DNA of 64,000 nt from Yoonia ponticola (lineage in GTDB: Bacteria; Pseudomonadota; Alphaproteobacteria; Rhodobacterales; Rhodobacteraceae), in assembly GCF_014199395.1 (NCBI RefSeq), contig NZ_JACIJM010000003.1, forward strand, positions 248,001 through 312,000, given 5' to 3'. The notes below the pieces were generated by a model. That model worked only from the letters and a program-made list of their open reading frames with translations, was not told where the DNA came from and made no database searches. The first letter of the stretch is position 1, and every line of letters starts with the position of its first letter. Made by a program: the position numbers and the translations under genes. Positions 48,272 through 58,496 of the stretch are shown here, piece by piece.

Positions 48272-50433
48272 TCTATTTGCGCCAATTCTGGCCCATTTTG
48301 ATCCATAACAAATGACAAAGCGATGGTGTTATCGTCGCTTTGTGGCGTCCAAGGGCGCGGTCCTGTCACTGCGTTCGCGGCGTTAACTCGCAGACCACCT
48401 GTGTCGGTGAGGGATAATCCTAATGCGCCTGTCAGGCGTAGTCGTTCGATGTCGAAGACCTCGCATGGGCGGGTGATTTCATCGCTTTGGTTGCTGATGA
48501 GAACATCTGCCCCGTCACATCCGGTTATCTCTGCCAGTGCTGTTTTTCCAGAGACCTGTAGCACGGTCCACGCTCCAAAATCGACCTGGTACCGCCGCAA
48601 TCCGCGCGTGATTCCATCGCGTGCACCTGCGATCTCTTGAGTAATTGGTGCCCCGTCATTTTCCAACCAAACGCCTGTCACGAACCCGTCGCCGCGTGGT
48701 TTACTCAACGCCCGTCCCTGTTCCGTCATACGTCCGATCATCCCGCCGCTATCTGCGATCAGAATGTCGGGACGTGTGGCCTGCGACCAGATGAAAAATG
48801 CTAATCCTGCGGCGAGCACACCTGCGATTTTGGCGCGTCCTTGCCATAACACCATCCAGAGCAATCCTGCTGCGAGTATTGGTAGTACAAACCATTGCGG
48901 AGATATCACATGCCCCACTGCGCCATCTTGGTTTGCGACCAAATTGGCGACCCATAATATCCATTTCAGCCCTAAGCCCATGATAAACAAGCCGATCCAC
49001 GCTAGTCCGAATGGTGCGAGGCAGGCCGCGAGGACCGCGGCGGGCATAATAAGCGCGCCCATGAGAGGTACGCTGAGTAAGTTTGCGATCAATCCGTAGT
49101 GCGCGATTTGGTTAAAATGGGCTGCGGCGAAAGGGGCTGTCGCGATGCCTGCGATGAAGGACGAGATGACCACGGATAGCACGTTACGCGTCCATTTTGG
49201 CCAGTGTTGCCAGTTCGCGTGGCGTAGATATTTGAACACAAAGACCAGCGCTGTGGTGGCGGAGAATGACATTTGGAAACCCGGTCCGGTCAAGGATTCT
49301 GGCTGTAATATCAAGATGATAATCGCCGCCATGGCCACAGCACGCAAGGTCAACGCGGGCCGCCCGAGTAGGATCGCGACCAGCATCACGGCAACCATGG
49401 TAAATGCCCGTTCGGTGGCGACGTTGCCGCCTGATAGTGCCAGATAACCGCCCGCTGCGATTAATGCCCCGACAGCTGCGATTTTCTTGGTTGGTAGGCG
49501 TAGGCCAGCGCCCGGAATGAGCACGAGTATCGTGCGCAGGACTGCGAAGACAAAGCCTGTCAAAAGCCCCATGTGGAGGCCTGAGATTGCGAGTAAATGC
49601 GCCAGATTGGACGCCCTGAGATTCGACAACGTGACCTGCGACATGCCTGACCTGTCGCCGCTCATGATGGCAGCCGCGAACGCCCCCGCTTCGCCCGGTA
49701 AGGTGGCTTGCACGGCTCGCGAGACGGCCATGCGTGCCTCGAAGACGAGCAATCCAAAGCCGCCGCGTTCCGCAGGTGCCAATCGTAACAAGGGGTTACG
49801 GGTGTAGCCGACGGCCCCCAGTTGCGTGAACCAAGCGTGACGTTGGAAATCGAATCCGCCCGGCTCTGCGGGGCCTGAGGGCGGCGATAAATGCCCCGTT
49901 GTCGCGAGACGTTGCCCCGGTCTGACGGGGACTGCGGGCATGTCGCCGTGGATAGAGATTCGCACCTTTTTGGGAATGCGGTCGGGGGATAAACGGTTTA
50001 GAAATACCTCGTCCAACGTGATCCGCAGCGCGTCGCTGGCTGATCTGTCGATGCCCACAACGCGGCCTTCGATTGGGCCATAATAGCGGAACGATAACAC
50101 AGGTGCCGCGACCGATTCTGTGCGCCATTTAGCAAGACCCGCCCCTGCCCCGATCAGCGCCAAAGCCAGCAAAATCGGACTGCACGACACGTGCACAATG
50201 CGTGCACAACCCGTGCACAGCAGTGACACCGCCAGCACTGTCATCATGAATGGCCACGATGGTTCAAATCGGATCGCGAAATACCAGCCGATACCGCATG
50301 CCAAAAACAGCGGCACCCAGCCAATCAAATGGCCCCGCTGCGCGAGGAGCGCATCTATCAATCTGACGTGCAGGCGCACTTGTCCTCCGTCGGTTTGCTG
50401 CGTATTCCGCAGGTCAATTCCCACCATCGCCAT
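48268..50433 (-). CDS. comEC: ComEC/Rec2 DNA-uptake channel, without nuclease motif
   Basis: Inner-membrane channel for single-stranded DNA in natural transformation, 721 residues. DUF4131 region at about 40-210, Competence domain with about seven helices at about 230-510 ([20 protein letters not shown] is the family core). The C-terminal region (about 545-721) has the position of the metallo-beta-lactamase domain but no HxHxDH motif, as in other alphaproteobacterial ComEC proteins I recall. In Rhodobacter, ComEC is needed by GTA recipients. Its start is only 27 bp from divergent gltX; a start a few codons later is possible. Confidence 0.88.
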   Translation of the reverse strand: MAMVGIDLRNTQQTDGGQVRLHVRLIDALLAQRGHLIGWVPLFLACGIGWYFAIRFEPSWPFMMTVLAVSLLCTGCARIVHVSCSPILLALALIGAGAGLAKWRTESVAAPVLSFRYYGPIEGRVVGIDRSASDALRITLDEVFLNRLSPDRIPKKVRISIHGDMPAVPVRPGQRLATTGHLSPPSGPAEPGGFDFQRHAWFTQLGAVGYTRNPLLRLAPAERGGFGLLVFEARMAVSRAVQATLPGEAGAFAAAIMSGDRSGMSQVTLSNLRASNLAHLLAISGLHMGLLTGFVFAVLRTILVLIPGAGLRLPTKKIAAVGALIAAGGYLALSGGNVATERAFTMVAVMLVAILLGRPALTLRAVAMAAIIILILQPESLTGPGFQMSFSATTALVFVFKYLRHANWQHWPKWTRNVLSVVISSFIAGIATAPFAAAHFNQIAHYGLIANLLSVPLMGALIMPAAVLAACLAPFGLAWIGLFIMGLGLKWILWVANLVANQDGAVGHVISPQWFVLPILAAGLLWMVLWQGRAKIAGVLAAGLAFFIWSQATRPDILIADSGGMIGRMTEQGRALSKPRGDGFVTGVWLENDGAPITQEIAGARDGITRGLRRYQVDFGAWTVLQVSGKTALAEITGCDGADVLISNQSDEITRPCEVFDIERLRLTGALGLSLTDTGGLRVNAANAVTGPRPWTPQSDDNTIALSFVMDQNGPELAQID

Positions 50434-50460
50434 TCATGGTGAACGAAAGGTTAAAATCCG

Positions 50461-51864
50461 ATGTCCGATAAACCAGTTGTCACCCGTTTCGCCCCGTCTC
50501 CTACCGGTGCTTTGCATATTGGCGGTGCCCGCACTGCGCTGTTTAACTGGCTCTATGCCCGTGGTCGCGACGGCAAATTTGTACTGCGGATCGAAGACAC
50601 CGACAAAGCGCGATCCACTGATGAGAACACCCAAGCGATCTTGGATGGTTTGACGTGGTTGGGTCTGGATTGGGACGGCGAACCTGTGTCGCAAGCGTCG
50701 CGCGTGGATCGTCATGTGGAAGTTGCACAGCAAATGCTGGCCGATGGCACGGCGTTCAAATGCTTTGCCACGCAAGAAGAAATCGAAGCCTTCCGTGAAG
50801 ATGCCCGCGAGAATAAAACCTCGACGTTGTACCGCTCGCCTTGGCGCAATGTGGCCGAGACCGACCACCCTGACCTGCCGTTTGCCGTGCGTGTAAAGGC
50901 CCCGCGTGATGGATCAACGACGCTGCATGACGAGGTTCAAGGCGATGTGACGTGGTCGAATGACCAGTTGGACGACATGATTATTCTGCGGTCTGACGGC
51001 ACGCCTGTCTATATGTTGGCAGTTGTTGTGGACGATCACGATATGGGCGTGACCCATGTTATTCGCGGCGACGATCACCTTGCCAATGCGTTCCGTCAGA
51101 ACATGATTTACGACGCGATGGGCTGGGACAAACCTGTTCTTGCGCATATCCCGCTGATTTTCGGCCCTGACGGCAAAAAATTGTCAAAACGCCACGGTGC
51201 GACGGGTGCCGCTGAATATCAAGCGATGGGCTATCCTGCCGCCGGTATGCGCAACTATCTGGCGCGTTTGGGTTGGAGCCATGGCGACGATGAATTCTTT
51301 AGCGACGCACAAGCGCAAGACTGGTTCGATCTGAGCGGAATCGGCAAATCGCCGTCGCGTTTCGACTTTAAAAAGCTGGAAAATATATGTGGTCAACACA
51401 ATGCTGTCACCGACGATGCTGCACTGCTGCACGAAATTCAGGCGTTCCTTGCGGCGACTGACGCGACCCCGCTGAATGAACAGCAAAGTGATGGGCTACT
51501 TGCCGCCATGCCAAGCCTGAAGGAACGGGCGAAAACGTTCCCTGAACTACTTGAAAAGGCTCACTTTGTTCTCACATCCCGCCCGATTGTGCCGGACGAG
51601 AAAGCGGCGAAATCGCTGGATGATGTACACAAAGGTATACTGCGTGAATTGACGCCGCAGTTGCAAAATGCTACTTGGACCCGAGATGACTTGGAGGGTG
51701 TTGTTTCATCCGTGGCCGCTGCCAATGAGACGAAACTTGGCAAGCTCGCGGGACCGCTACGTGCGGTTTTTGCTGGACGGGCCGTTTCTCCGAGTGTGTT
51801 TGATATGATGCTTGTTTTAGGCAAGGACGAAACGGTGGCACGCTTAAAAGACGCCACAGGTTGA
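50461..51864 (+). CDS. gltX: Glutamyl-tRNA synthetase
   Basis: Charges tRNA-Glu (and possibly tRNA-Gln, if a GatCAB pathway is present); 467 residues. Class I motifs: [15 protein letters not shown] (HIGG at 19-22) and [11 protein letters not shown] (about 239-249). Alphaproteobacteria often have two gltX paralogues; this one lies beside gltA. Confidence 0.95.
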   Translation: MSDKPVVTRFAPSPTGALHIGGARTALFNWLYARGRDGKFVLRIEDTDKARSTDENTQAILDGLTWLGLDWDGEPVSQASRVDRHVEVAQQMLADGTAFKCFATQEEIEAFREDARENKTSTLYRSPWRNVAETDHPDLPFAVRVKAPRDGSTTLHDEVQGDVTWSNDQLDDMIILRSDGTPVYMLAVVVDDHDMGVTHVIRGDDHLANAFRQNMIYDAMGWDKPVLAHIPLIFGPDGKKLSKRHGATGAAEYQAMGYPAAGMRNYLARLGWSHGDDEFFSDAQAQDWFDLSGIGKSPSRFDFKKLENICGQHNAVTDDAALLHEIQAFLAATDATPLNEQQSDGLLAAMPSLKERAKTFPELLEKAHFVLTSRPIVPDEKAAKSLDDVHKGILRELTPQLQNATWTRDDLEGVVSSVAAANETKLGKLAGPLRAVFAGRAVSPSVFDMMLVLGKDETVARLKDATG

Positions 51865-51871
51865 AACCTTT

Positions 51872-51892
51872 TCGTTACGTTTTATCGTTACG
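51872..51892 (+). promoter_or_regulatory. Direct repeats upstream of gltA
   Basis: TCGTTACG occurs at 51872-51879 and again at 51885-51892 (13-bp period), 66 bp before the gltA start. Possible activator site; no family assigned. Confidence 0.3.
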
Positions 51893-51957
51893 GGTACTAA
51901 AACAACGCCACCACGCCGCGCAGGCCAGAACGGCATGCGCTTCAGAAGGGGACTACA

Positions 51958-53253
51958 ATGACTGAATCCAAGAAGACCGCGACGCTCACGATTGATGGGC
52001 AAAGCTACGAGTTGCCGATCCATTCCCCGACTGCTGGTCCTGACGTGATCGACATCCGCAAGCTCTACGCCCAAGCTGGTGTTTTCACATATGACCCAGG
52101 TTTTACGTCGACTGCGGCCTGTGACAGTACGATTACGTTCATCGACGGTGACAAAGGCGAATTGCTGCACCGTGGCTATCCAATCGACCAACTGGCCGCT
52201 GAATCGCACTACCTAGAAGTGTGCTATGCGCTGCTGTATGGTGATCTGCCGGACGCCGACACGCTGGATAAGTTCGAGAAGCTGATCACGAACCACACGA
52301 TGATCCACGAGCAGATGCACAACTTCTTCCGTGGTTTCCGCCGCGATGCGCATCCGATGGCGACAATGGTTGGTGTTGTGGGCGCGATGTCCGCATTCTA
52401 CCACGACAGCACCGATATCGACGACGCGCATCAACGTGAGGTTGCATCGATCCGTCTGATCGCGAAAATGCCGACGATTGCTGCGATGGCCTATAAATAC
52501 TCCATCGGTCAGCCGTTCGTGTATCCGCGCAATGATCTGGATTACGCGTCCAACTTCTTGAACATGTGTTTCTCGGTCCCTGCTGAAGAGTACAAAGTTG
52601 ACCCTGTTCTTGCCAAAGCAATGGACCGCATCTTTACGTTGCACGCCGATCACGAGCAGAACGCGTCTACGTCCACAGTGCGTTTGGCGTCATCATCCGG
52701 TGCGAACCCGTTTGCCTGTATCGCGGCTGGTATTGCATGCCTCTGGGGCCCTGCCCACGGTGGTGCGAACCAAGCATGTCTCGAAATGTTGAAAGAAATC
52801 GGGTCTGTAGACCGGATTCCTGAATTCATCGCCCGTGCGAAAGACAAGAACGACAGCTACCGCCTGATGGGCTTTGGCCACCGCGTTTACAAAAACTTCG
52901 ACCCACGGGCGACCGTGATGAAGGAATCTGCGGACGAAGTTCTGGAACTGCTGGGCGTCGAAGACAACCCGCTGTTGCAGGTCGCAATGGAGCTTGAAAA
53001 ACAAGCGCTGGCCGATCCGTATTTCGCAGAAAAGAAACTGTTCCCGAACGTCGATTTCTATTCCGGGATCATCCTCGAAGCGATGGGTTTCCCAACGTCG
53101 ATGTTCACGCCGATCTTTGCGATGGCGCGAACAGTTGGCTGGATTTCCCAATGGAAAGAGCAGCTTGACGATCCACAATTGAAAATCGGTCGCCCGCGTC
53201 AGTTGTACATGGGTGAAACCGCCCGCGACTACGTTGCACCTGACAAACGCTAA
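51958..53253 (+). CDS. gltA: Citrate synthase, type II
   Basis: Condenses acetyl-CoA and oxaloacetate to start the citric acid cycle; 431 residues, the hexameric, NADH-sensitive class by length. Seen: the N-terminal beta domain ([12 protein letters not shown]), [33 protein letters not shown] with active-site histidine, and [22 protein letters not shown] precedes the ATG. A terminator follows 22 bp after the stop. Confidence 0.97.
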   Translation: MTESKKTATLTIDGQSYELPIHSPTAGPDVIDIRKLYAQAGVFTYDPGFTSTAACDSTITFIDGDKGELLHRGYPIDQLAAESHYLEVCYALLYGDLPDADTLDKFEKLITNHTMIHEQMHNFFRGFRRDAHPMATMVGVVGAMSAFYHDSTDIDDAHQREVASIRLIAKMPTIAAMAYKYSIGQPFVYPRNDLDYASNFLNMCFSVPAEEYKVDPVLAKAMDRIFTLHADHEQNASTSTVRLASSSGANPFACIAAGIACLWGPAHGGANQACLEMLKEIGSVDRIPEFIARAKDKNDSYRLMGFGHRVYKNFDPRATVMKESADEVLELLGVEDNPLLQVAMELEKQALADPYFAEKKLFPNVDFYSGIILEAMGFPTSMFTPIFAMARTVGWISQWKEQLDDPQLKIGRPRQLYMGETARDYVAPDKR

Positions 53254-53275
53254 AATCTTGGGCGCTAAGAATTCA

Positions 53276-53298
53276 GGGTCGCCTTCGGGCGGCCCTTT
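53276..53298 (+). terminator. Terminator of gltA
   Basis: GGGTCGCC, loop TTCG, GGCGGCCC, TTTT. A stable UUCG-type tetraloop stem of eight positions, one mismatch. It ends 5 bp before the next start codon. Confidence 0.8.
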
Positions 53299-53302
53299 TC
53301 AC

Positions 53303-53794
53303 ATGCGGACGACAAAACGCCTTATCCTGCGCGGCGCGCGCCAAGATGATCTAATGGATCTGTTCGCGATCTATAGCGATCCGCGCGCGATGCAGTTTTG
53401 GTCAACGCCGCCGCATGACAGCCCTGATATCACCCAAGAGAAGCTTGACCGGATGCTCGCTGCGGTTGAACCGTTGGTGTTTTTCATCATTGAAACGGAT
53501 GGTCGTGCGATTGGCACAGCGGGGATGCACCGCGACAACGAGGTCGGGTTTCTGCTGCATCCCGACTATTGGCGGCAGGGCATTGTGACCGAAGCAATGC
53601 AGGCAATCATACCGCATATCTGGGCTGTGAGCGATGTGGCTGAGGTCTTTGCGGACGTCGATCCAAAGCATGTAGCGTCGATTGGATTGCTTAAAAACCT
53701 TGGATTCACCATCAGCCACACTGCCAAAAATACGTTTTGTATCAATGGCGTGTGGTCCGATAGCGTTTATCTGAAACTTTACCGGCCTTCGTAG
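53303..53794 (+). CDS. GNAT family N-acetyltransferase
   Basis: A 163-residue acetyltransferase of the RimJ/RimL type. It starts MRTTKRLILRGARQDDLMDL; the acetyl-CoA region is FLLHPDYWRQGIVTEAMQAI (about 84-103), and SIGLLKNLGF marks the C-terminal part. Substrate unknown. The start overlaps the end of the gltA terminator, so it has no room for its own Shine-Dalgarno outside the hairpin; the frame is open upstream into gltA, leaving the start somewhat open. Confidence 0.85.
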   Translation: MRTTKRLILRGARQDDLMDLFAIYSDPRAMQFWSTPPHDSPDITQEKLDRMLAAVEPLVFFIIETDGRAIGTAGMHRDNEVGFLLHPDYWRQGIVTEAMQAIIPHIWAVSDVAEVFADVDPKHVASIGLLKNLGFTISHTAKNTFCINGVWSDSVYLKLYRPS

Positions 53795-54555
53795 ACTGGT
53801 GCTCGTTTTTGCAGGAACGACACAACGCCTTCTTGGAAATCGCGTGTTTGGCCGCATTTGCCCTGCAGCTTTGCCTCTAACGCCAATTGCTGCTCGAAGG
53901 TGTTGTCGCTGGACCCACGCAATGCAGTTTTCACGTGCTGGTAAGCAACTGTCGGGCCGCTGGCGAGCTTGGTCGCACGCGCCATCCAATGCGCATCAAA
54001 GTCAGCGGCAGGGATAGATTCGTAAATCATGCCCCAATCAGCGGCCTGCGTGGCGCTGATTTTATCCGCGAAGAGTGCGGCCCCCATCGCCCGTGCCGAC
54101 CCTATTTGACGCGGCAGGAAATGCGTACCGCCTGCGTCGGGGATCAACCCGATGCGGGTGAATGCCTGGACAAAATAGGCCGCGTCGCTCGCGATCACCA
54201 CGTCAAACGCCAGCGCAAGGTTCGCGCCAGCCCCTGCCGCTGGACCGTTTACAGCCGCTATTGTCGGGATTTTACAGTCCACGATGGCCCGCAACATCGG
54301 CACATATTCGTCGCGTAAGGTGCGTTCCAGATCAAGCGATGCCGCGTTGCCGCCGTCGCCCAAATCTTGGCCGGAACAGAACGCTTTGCCTTCGCCCGTC
54401 AATACAACCACACGCGCCTCGGCCTCTGCCGCTTTGACCGCGTGGGTGATTTCCGCCCGCATTTGTGTGTTTAACGCGTTCATCACGTCTGGACGGGACA
54501 TCGTGATCACTGCCACGCCGTTGTCGATTTCAAGTTTGATTGCCCGATAGTCCAT
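53779..54555 (-). CDS. Enoyl-CoA hydratase/isomerase family protein, PaaG-like
   Basis: Crotonase-fold enzyme of 258 residues. Start chosen at MDYRAIKLEIDNGVAVITMS, with GGAGGA 6-7 bases upstream, although the frame is open further. Seen: oxyanion-hole strands GKAFCSGQDL and NGPAAGAGANLALAFDVVIA, and GLIPDAGGTHFLPRQIG, which resembles PaaG (ring-opening isomerase of phenylacetate degradation). No other paa gene is nearby, so the substrate remains open. It is downstream of ccmH on the same strand. Confidence 0.85.
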   Translation of the reverse strand: MDYRAIKLEIDNGVAVITMSRPDVMNALNTQMRAEITHAVKAAEAEARVVVLTGEGKAFCSGQDLGDGGNAASLDLERTLRDEYVPMLRAIVDCKIPTIAAVNGPAAGAGANLALAFDVVIASDAAYFVQAFTRIGLIPDAGGTHFLPRQIGSARAMGAALFADKISATQAADWGMIYESIPAADFDAHWMARATKLASGPTVAYQHVKTALRGSSDNTFEQQLALEAKLQGKCGQTRDFQEGVVSFLQKRAPVYEGR

Positions 54556-54640
54556 GATCACGTCCTCCATGCCCCGACCAAATCGGCGGCTTTGGCAGCA
54601 CCCTAAAGGCCGTGTTATTTTAGAAAAGAGGAACGGTGCG

Positions 54641-55084
54641 TTACGAGCGTAAAATCTTATCCAGCGCCGCCTGTTCGTCGTCAGACAGCGTCGGATCAGT
54701 CGCCTCTGGTTTGCGCCGAATTGTCGTCCAGCCCACACCAAGGGCCACGATCAAAAGACCGGGGGCCGCCAACCACAGAATCCAGTTGGCCCCAGTGACG
54801 GTGGGCGTCAGCAGGATATATTCGCCATAGCGTGCCACAAGATAATTAATAATGTCTTGATCACTGTCACCCGCGACAAGCCGTTCACGCACAATGATCC
54901 GCAGCTCTTTTGACAGCGAGGCGTTGGATTCGTCGATGCTTTCATTCTGGCAAATCGGGCAGCGCAGACCAGCGGACAGGTCACGCGCACGTTTTTCCAG
55001 CACTGGATCAGCCAGCATTTCGCTGGGTTCAACGGCCCATAAAGGCGCGGCAATCAGGGCAAAGATGAGGGCAAGACGCTTCAT
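54641..55084 (-). CDS. ccmH: Cytochrome c maturation protein CcmH
   Basis: Periplasmic thiol oxidoreductase anchored in the membrane that prepares apocytochrome c for heme attachment; 147 residues. Signal peptide at about 1-17, redox motif LRCPICQ with C42 and C45, and a C-terminal helix (about 101-121). It is the short form, so the CcmI part must be encoded elsewhere. The start overlaps the ccmF stop by 4 bp; the longer open frame upstream was rejected. Confidence 0.95.
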   Translation of the reverse strand: MKRLALIFALIAAPLWAVEPSEMLADPVLEKRARDLSAGLRCPICQNESIDESNASLSKELRIIVRERLVAGDSDQDIINYLVARYGEYILLTPTVTGANWILWLAAPGLLIVALGVGWTTIRRKPEATDPTLSDDEQAALDKILRS

Positions 55085-57057
55085 TCTGCTGGCACCGCTT
55101 TGACGGGTTTCGGCTTGGACGCCCCTGCCCCAACCCGCAATCTGCGATCGGTCAGCGACACCAGCGCACCCAGCGCCATCAGCATACAGCCGCCCCAAAT
55201 CCAGTTTGCGAATGGCTGGATATAGACCCGCATTGCATAGCCGCCGTTGGCTTGTGGTTCGCCGATTACGACGTAGATGTCGCGCAGGATTCCGTTGCGG
55301 ATCGCGGCCTCTGTCGTCGGCATTTGTGCCACGGGGTAGAACCGTTTTTCAGGGTAAAGCGTGCCGATATCGCGCCCGCCCTTTGTCACGTCGATGGTCG
55401 CCATTGTGGTGACGTAGTTTGGCCCTTCGGCGCGAACGACTTCGTCGATTGCAAAGGTGTAGCGGCCCACGTCGTAACTGTCACCGATGTTAACCACCCG
55501 GATGTCTTCGATCTGCCACGCGAGGATCGCCGCGACCCCGAATGTCGTGACGCCAACGCCGATATGCGCGATGGATTTGCCCCAATCGGCACGCGGCAAA
55601 CGTCTGATCCGGCGCAAGCGACCAGCAAGGTTTTCACGCCCGCCACGCAGCCAGAGATCAAGCAGCGCACCGCCTACGACCCAAACACCAAGTGCGACGC
55701 CAACGGGGCCTAGTGCCGACCGTCCGCTCTGCAGTGCATAGGCCAATGCGCCCATGGAAATCGCGAGTAACGCCCAGCCCCACAACGGTTTTTTCGCTCT
55801 TGTCAGTGTGCCGCGTTTCCATGCCAACAATGACCCGATGGGCAAAACAAGAGCGAGTAGCACCATGAATGGCGTGAACGCCGCGTTGAAAAACGGCGGG
55901 CCAACCGATAGCGTGCGGCCCCAAACCATCTCCGCGACTAAGGGCCAGATCGTGCCGATGAAAACGACAAAACAGCTGACCGCGAGTAGGATGTTGTTGA
56001 GGACCAATGCGCTTTCGCGGCTGACGGTTCCGAAGACCCCGTTTGCTGCCAAAACCCGTGCGCGGGCCGCGTAAAGTGTTAATGATCCGCCGACGAAGAA
56101 CGCGAGAATGGCGAGAATAAACATGCCGCGTTGCGGGTCGTTGGCAAAGGCATGCACGGACGTCAGCAGGCCTGACCGAACGATGAATGTGCCGAGCAGC
56201 GAGAAACCGAACGCGAGGATCGCAAGCAGGATTGTCCAGCTTTTCAGCGCCTCGCGTTTCTCGACAACGATGGCGGAATGGAGCAATGCAGCGGCGATCA
56301 GCCACGGCATAAAGGATGCGTTTTCGACCGGATCCCAGAACCAGAAACCGCCCCATCCGAGTTCGTAATAGGCCCACCAAGAGCCAAGTGCGATGCCGAT
56401 GGTCAGGAACATCCACGCGGCCAACGTCCACGGGCGGACCCAGCGGCCCCATGCGGCGTCGACGCGGCCTTCGATCAGGGCTGCGACGGCGAATGAGAAC
56501 GCCATGCTCAGCCCGACATAGCCGAGGTAGAGGAATGGAGGGTGGAACGCGAGGCCCGGATCTTGAAGCAACGGGTTCAAGTCTTGGCCGTCAAATGGTG
56601 GTACGGCAAGGCGGTCAAACGGGTTCGACGTGAACAAGATGAACGCATAAAACGCAACAGAAACAGAGGATTGCACGGCTAGAACACGGGCGCGCAGTGT
56701 CTCGGGCAAGCCACCGTCGAACCATGCCGCACAGCCGCCGAACAGCGTCAGGATCAGCAACCAAAGCAGCATCGACCCTTCATGATTGCCCCAAACGCCG
56801 CTGATTTTATAGAGCATCGGCTTTAAGCTATGCGAGTTTTCGGTGACGACGCGCAGCGAGAAATCAGAGGTCACAAAGCCCCACGTCAGCGCCACAAAGG
56901 CAAAGCCCACGAGGATAAATTGCGAGGTCGCGGCGGGTTGCGCCATGGCCATCCACCCGCGCCACCCTTTGTGCGCGCCGATCAACGGCATGACGGTCTG
57001 TGCGATCGCCACGACGAAAGCGAGGATCAGGGCGAAATGGGCAAGTTCATTTATCAT
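55081..57057 (-). CDS. ccmF: Cytochrome c heme lyase subunit CcmF
   Basis: Large inner-membrane heme-handling protein, 658 residues and about 15 helices. The WWD heme domain WGGFWFWDPVENASFMPWL is at about 235-253, and HEGSMLLW-type text (NHEGSMLLWLLI) at about 92. Works with CcmH to attach heme delivered by CcmE. The gap of 83 bp upstream to the lysis cassette suggests read-through or a separate promoter. Confidence 0.97.
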   Translation of the reverse strand: MINELAHFALILAFVVAIAQTVMPLIGAHKGWRGWMAMAQPAATSQFILVGFAFVALTWGFVTSDFSLRVVTENSHSLKPMLYKISGVWGNHEGSMLLWLLILTLFGGCAAWFDGGLPETLRARVLAVQSSVSVAFYAFILFTSNPFDRLAVPPFDGQDLNPLLQDPGLAFHPPFLYLGYVGLSMAFSFAVAALIEGRVDAAWGRWVRPWTLAAWMFLTIGIALGSWWAYYELGWGGFWFWDPVENASFMPWLIAAALLHSAIVVEKREALKSWTILLAILAFGFSLLGTFIVRSGLLTSVHAFANDPQRGMFILAILAFFVGGSLTLYAARARVLAANGVFGTVSRESALVLNNILLAVSCFVVFIGTIWPLVAEMVWGRTLSVGPPFFNAAFTPFMVLLALVLPIGSLLAWKRGTLTRAKKPLWGWALLAISMGALAYALQSGRSALGPVGVALGVWVVGGALLDLWLRGGRENLAGRLRRIRRLPRADWGKSIAHIGVGVTTFGVAAILAWQIEDIRVVNIGDSYDVGRYTFAIDEVVRAEGPNYVTTMATIDVTKGGRDIGTLYPEKRFYPVAQMPTTEAAIRNGILRDIYVVIGEPQANGGYAMRVYIQPFANWIWGGCMLMALGALVSLTDRRLRVGAGASKPKPVKAVPAE

Positions 57058-57140
57058 GCCGCAGACATAGCACTGCGCCGCGCCCCCGAACAGACTGAAG
57101 TCAGGGACGGATTGTCACATTTCAGAGGGTGGAAGGTTTG

Positions 57141-57344
57141 CTACAGCGCCAGACCGCCTTGCAGGACGAATGCAACCGCAGACATCAGTAACCCGCCGAT
57201 GACCAAGCGGACCAACCACTTGAGCGCGTCTTCGATATGGCCCAGCCTGTCAGCCACGTTGGCGCGGTGGACCTCATCCACCGCGCTACGTGTTTCAATG
57301 GCGTTCAACCGTTGTTCGACCCGTGCCACCCACGCGCTATCCAT
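57141..57344 (-). CDS. Small XhlA-like membrane protein of the lysis cassette
   Basis: A 67-residue protein with a coiled-coil-like amphipathic N-terminal half (VARVEQRLNAIETR) and one C-terminal helix (LVRLVIGGLLMSAVAFVLQG, about 44-63). This is the layout of XhlA-type phage holin partners. It overlaps the holin gene by 8 bp. Assignment rests on layout and context. Confidence 0.65.
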   Translation of the reverse strand: MDSAWVARVEQRLNAIETRSAVDEVHRANVADRLGHIEDALKWLVRLVIGGLLMSAVAFVLQGGLAL

Positions 57345-57885
57345 GCTTGCCCTGCCAGTCTAAAAGAGCCGCGTTTTCAGTGGGTAAGATGGCGGATTTG
57401 GTCAGCGTCGGCGCGTCGGGGGCTAGCCCTTTGATCGCTTGGATGTTGCGTGTCACCTGACCCGTGCGGGCCATCGTATCGGTGACGGATTGTTGAAATT
57501 CTTGCCCCTTTGCTTGATGCCGCGCCCCGAAATAAAAGCTGACAATCGCGCCCATCAGCCACCAAAGCGGCTCTGGCACGAGGGCAAGCCCCTGCATCCT
57601 AGAGGCGAACCAGATCGGGTCCGCCATCGACGCCCCGATCAAAGCGAGCGTGCCAAGCGCCATCATCGGGCGCGGCAAGCGATTCATGCCGTCGATCATG
57701 ACGTCAAACCAGCTTCGGCGCGGGTGGCTAAATTCGGTGGCAAATTGGCGGAGGGCTTCGGTTTGTATGTCGCTCGCACGTGCGCTGGCGTTCTCGGCGT
57801 TCTCGCGAAACACCTGCGCCGTTTCGATTAAGACGTTGCGATTGTTGCCGAAAAGCAAGCCCATGATGTTTGTGATTAACCCCAT
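57337..57885 (-). CDS. Holin of the gene-transfer-agent release type
   Basis: A 182-residue membrane protein with two clear helices (about 74-92 and 105-121) plus an amphipathic N-terminus (MGLITNIMGLLFGNN), matching the three-helix holin family linked to gene-transfer-agent release (GTA holin). It would open the inner membrane so that the endolysin can reach peptidoglycan. It overlaps the endolysin gene by 10 bp. In Rhodobacter capsulatus a similar endolysin-holin pair lies away from the GTA structural cluster. Confidence 0.85.
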   Translation of the reverse strand: MGLITNIMGLLFGNNRNVLIETAQVFRENAENASARASDIQTEALRQFATEFSHPRRSWFDVMIDGMNRLPRPMMALGTLALIGASMADPIWFASRMQGLALVPEPLWWLMGAIVSFYFGARHQAKGQEFQQSVTDTMARTGQVTRNIQAIKGLAPDAPTLTKSAILPTENAALLDWQGKHG

Positions 57886-58487
57886 GACGCGGTCCTTTCA
57901 GCATGTTGCGCGGCAGTCAGGTGGAAGCGTGGCGAGATGAATTCTTCGGCGCGTGTGATCCATCCGCCTTTGCCACCATCGAGGCGTTTGGCGTATTTTC
58001 GACTGGCCACGCGGGCGTCCGCGAGGGCGTAATAGTAGTTGCGCCGCGCAATGCCGTAGGCGTCTGCGATATGGTTCGGCGCGGCTGCGACTGCCTGTTG
58101 GGCGGCGGCGATTGTTTGCGGGCCTATCAGACCATCTACTGCAACAACGATCCTCATCTCATTGAAAAGGCGTTGTAAAATCTTGACGGCATGAGAACCT
58201 GCGTTGACGTACATATCAAAAATGCTAGCGTGCAAGACCTGCGGTAGCGCGTGGATTTTGGGTTCCTCGAAGTAATGTTCGATGAAAATTGCTTCGGCAT
58301 GGTCGCGGGTCAAGCGGCGCACATCGTCGGTGTCCACCACCCCGTCGCCGTCCAAATCCAGCCCCAAACGGCGCATTGTGTGAATCGTGACCCCGAAATT
58401 TGTCGCCCCGCCGGGATCATCGGGATCATTCACATAGCCACCCTCGCGGGCGACAATTTCGCGGGCAATGTCTTGGATCGATTGCAT
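57876..58487 (-). CDS. Endolysin, glycoside hydrolase 108 family
   Basis: Peptidoglycan-cleaving enzyme of 203 residues. N-terminal GH108 domain with REGGYVNDPDDPGGATNFGV (E15 as catalytic glutamate) and a C-terminal PG_binding_3 region (about 110-180, VDGLIGPQTIAAAQ). There is no signal peptide, which fits a holin-dependent endolysin. Unusual: an EF-hand-like acidic loop D44-x-D46-x-D48-G lies between the domains' first helices. It is situated between ccmE and ccmF, 45 bp from the ccmE stop, with a palindrome in the gap. Confidence 0.9.
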   Translation of the reverse strand: MQSIQDIAREIVAREGGYVNDPDDPGGATNFGVTIHTMRRLGLDLDGDGVVDTDDVRRLTRDHAEAIFIEHYFEEPKIHALPQVLHASIFDMYVNAGSHAVKILQRLFNEMRIVVAVDGLIGPQTIAAAQQAVAAAPNHIADAYGIARRNYYYALADARVASRKYAKRLDGGKGGWITRAEEFISPRFHLTAAQHAERTASWG

Positions 58488-58496
58488 AAACTCTGT

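Noticed and set aside
57141-58487. Prophage remnant
   Set aside because: Only the lysis genes are present; no integrase, attachment site, capsid or tail genes, and base composition looks like the neighbours. A GTA lysis cassette explains them better.
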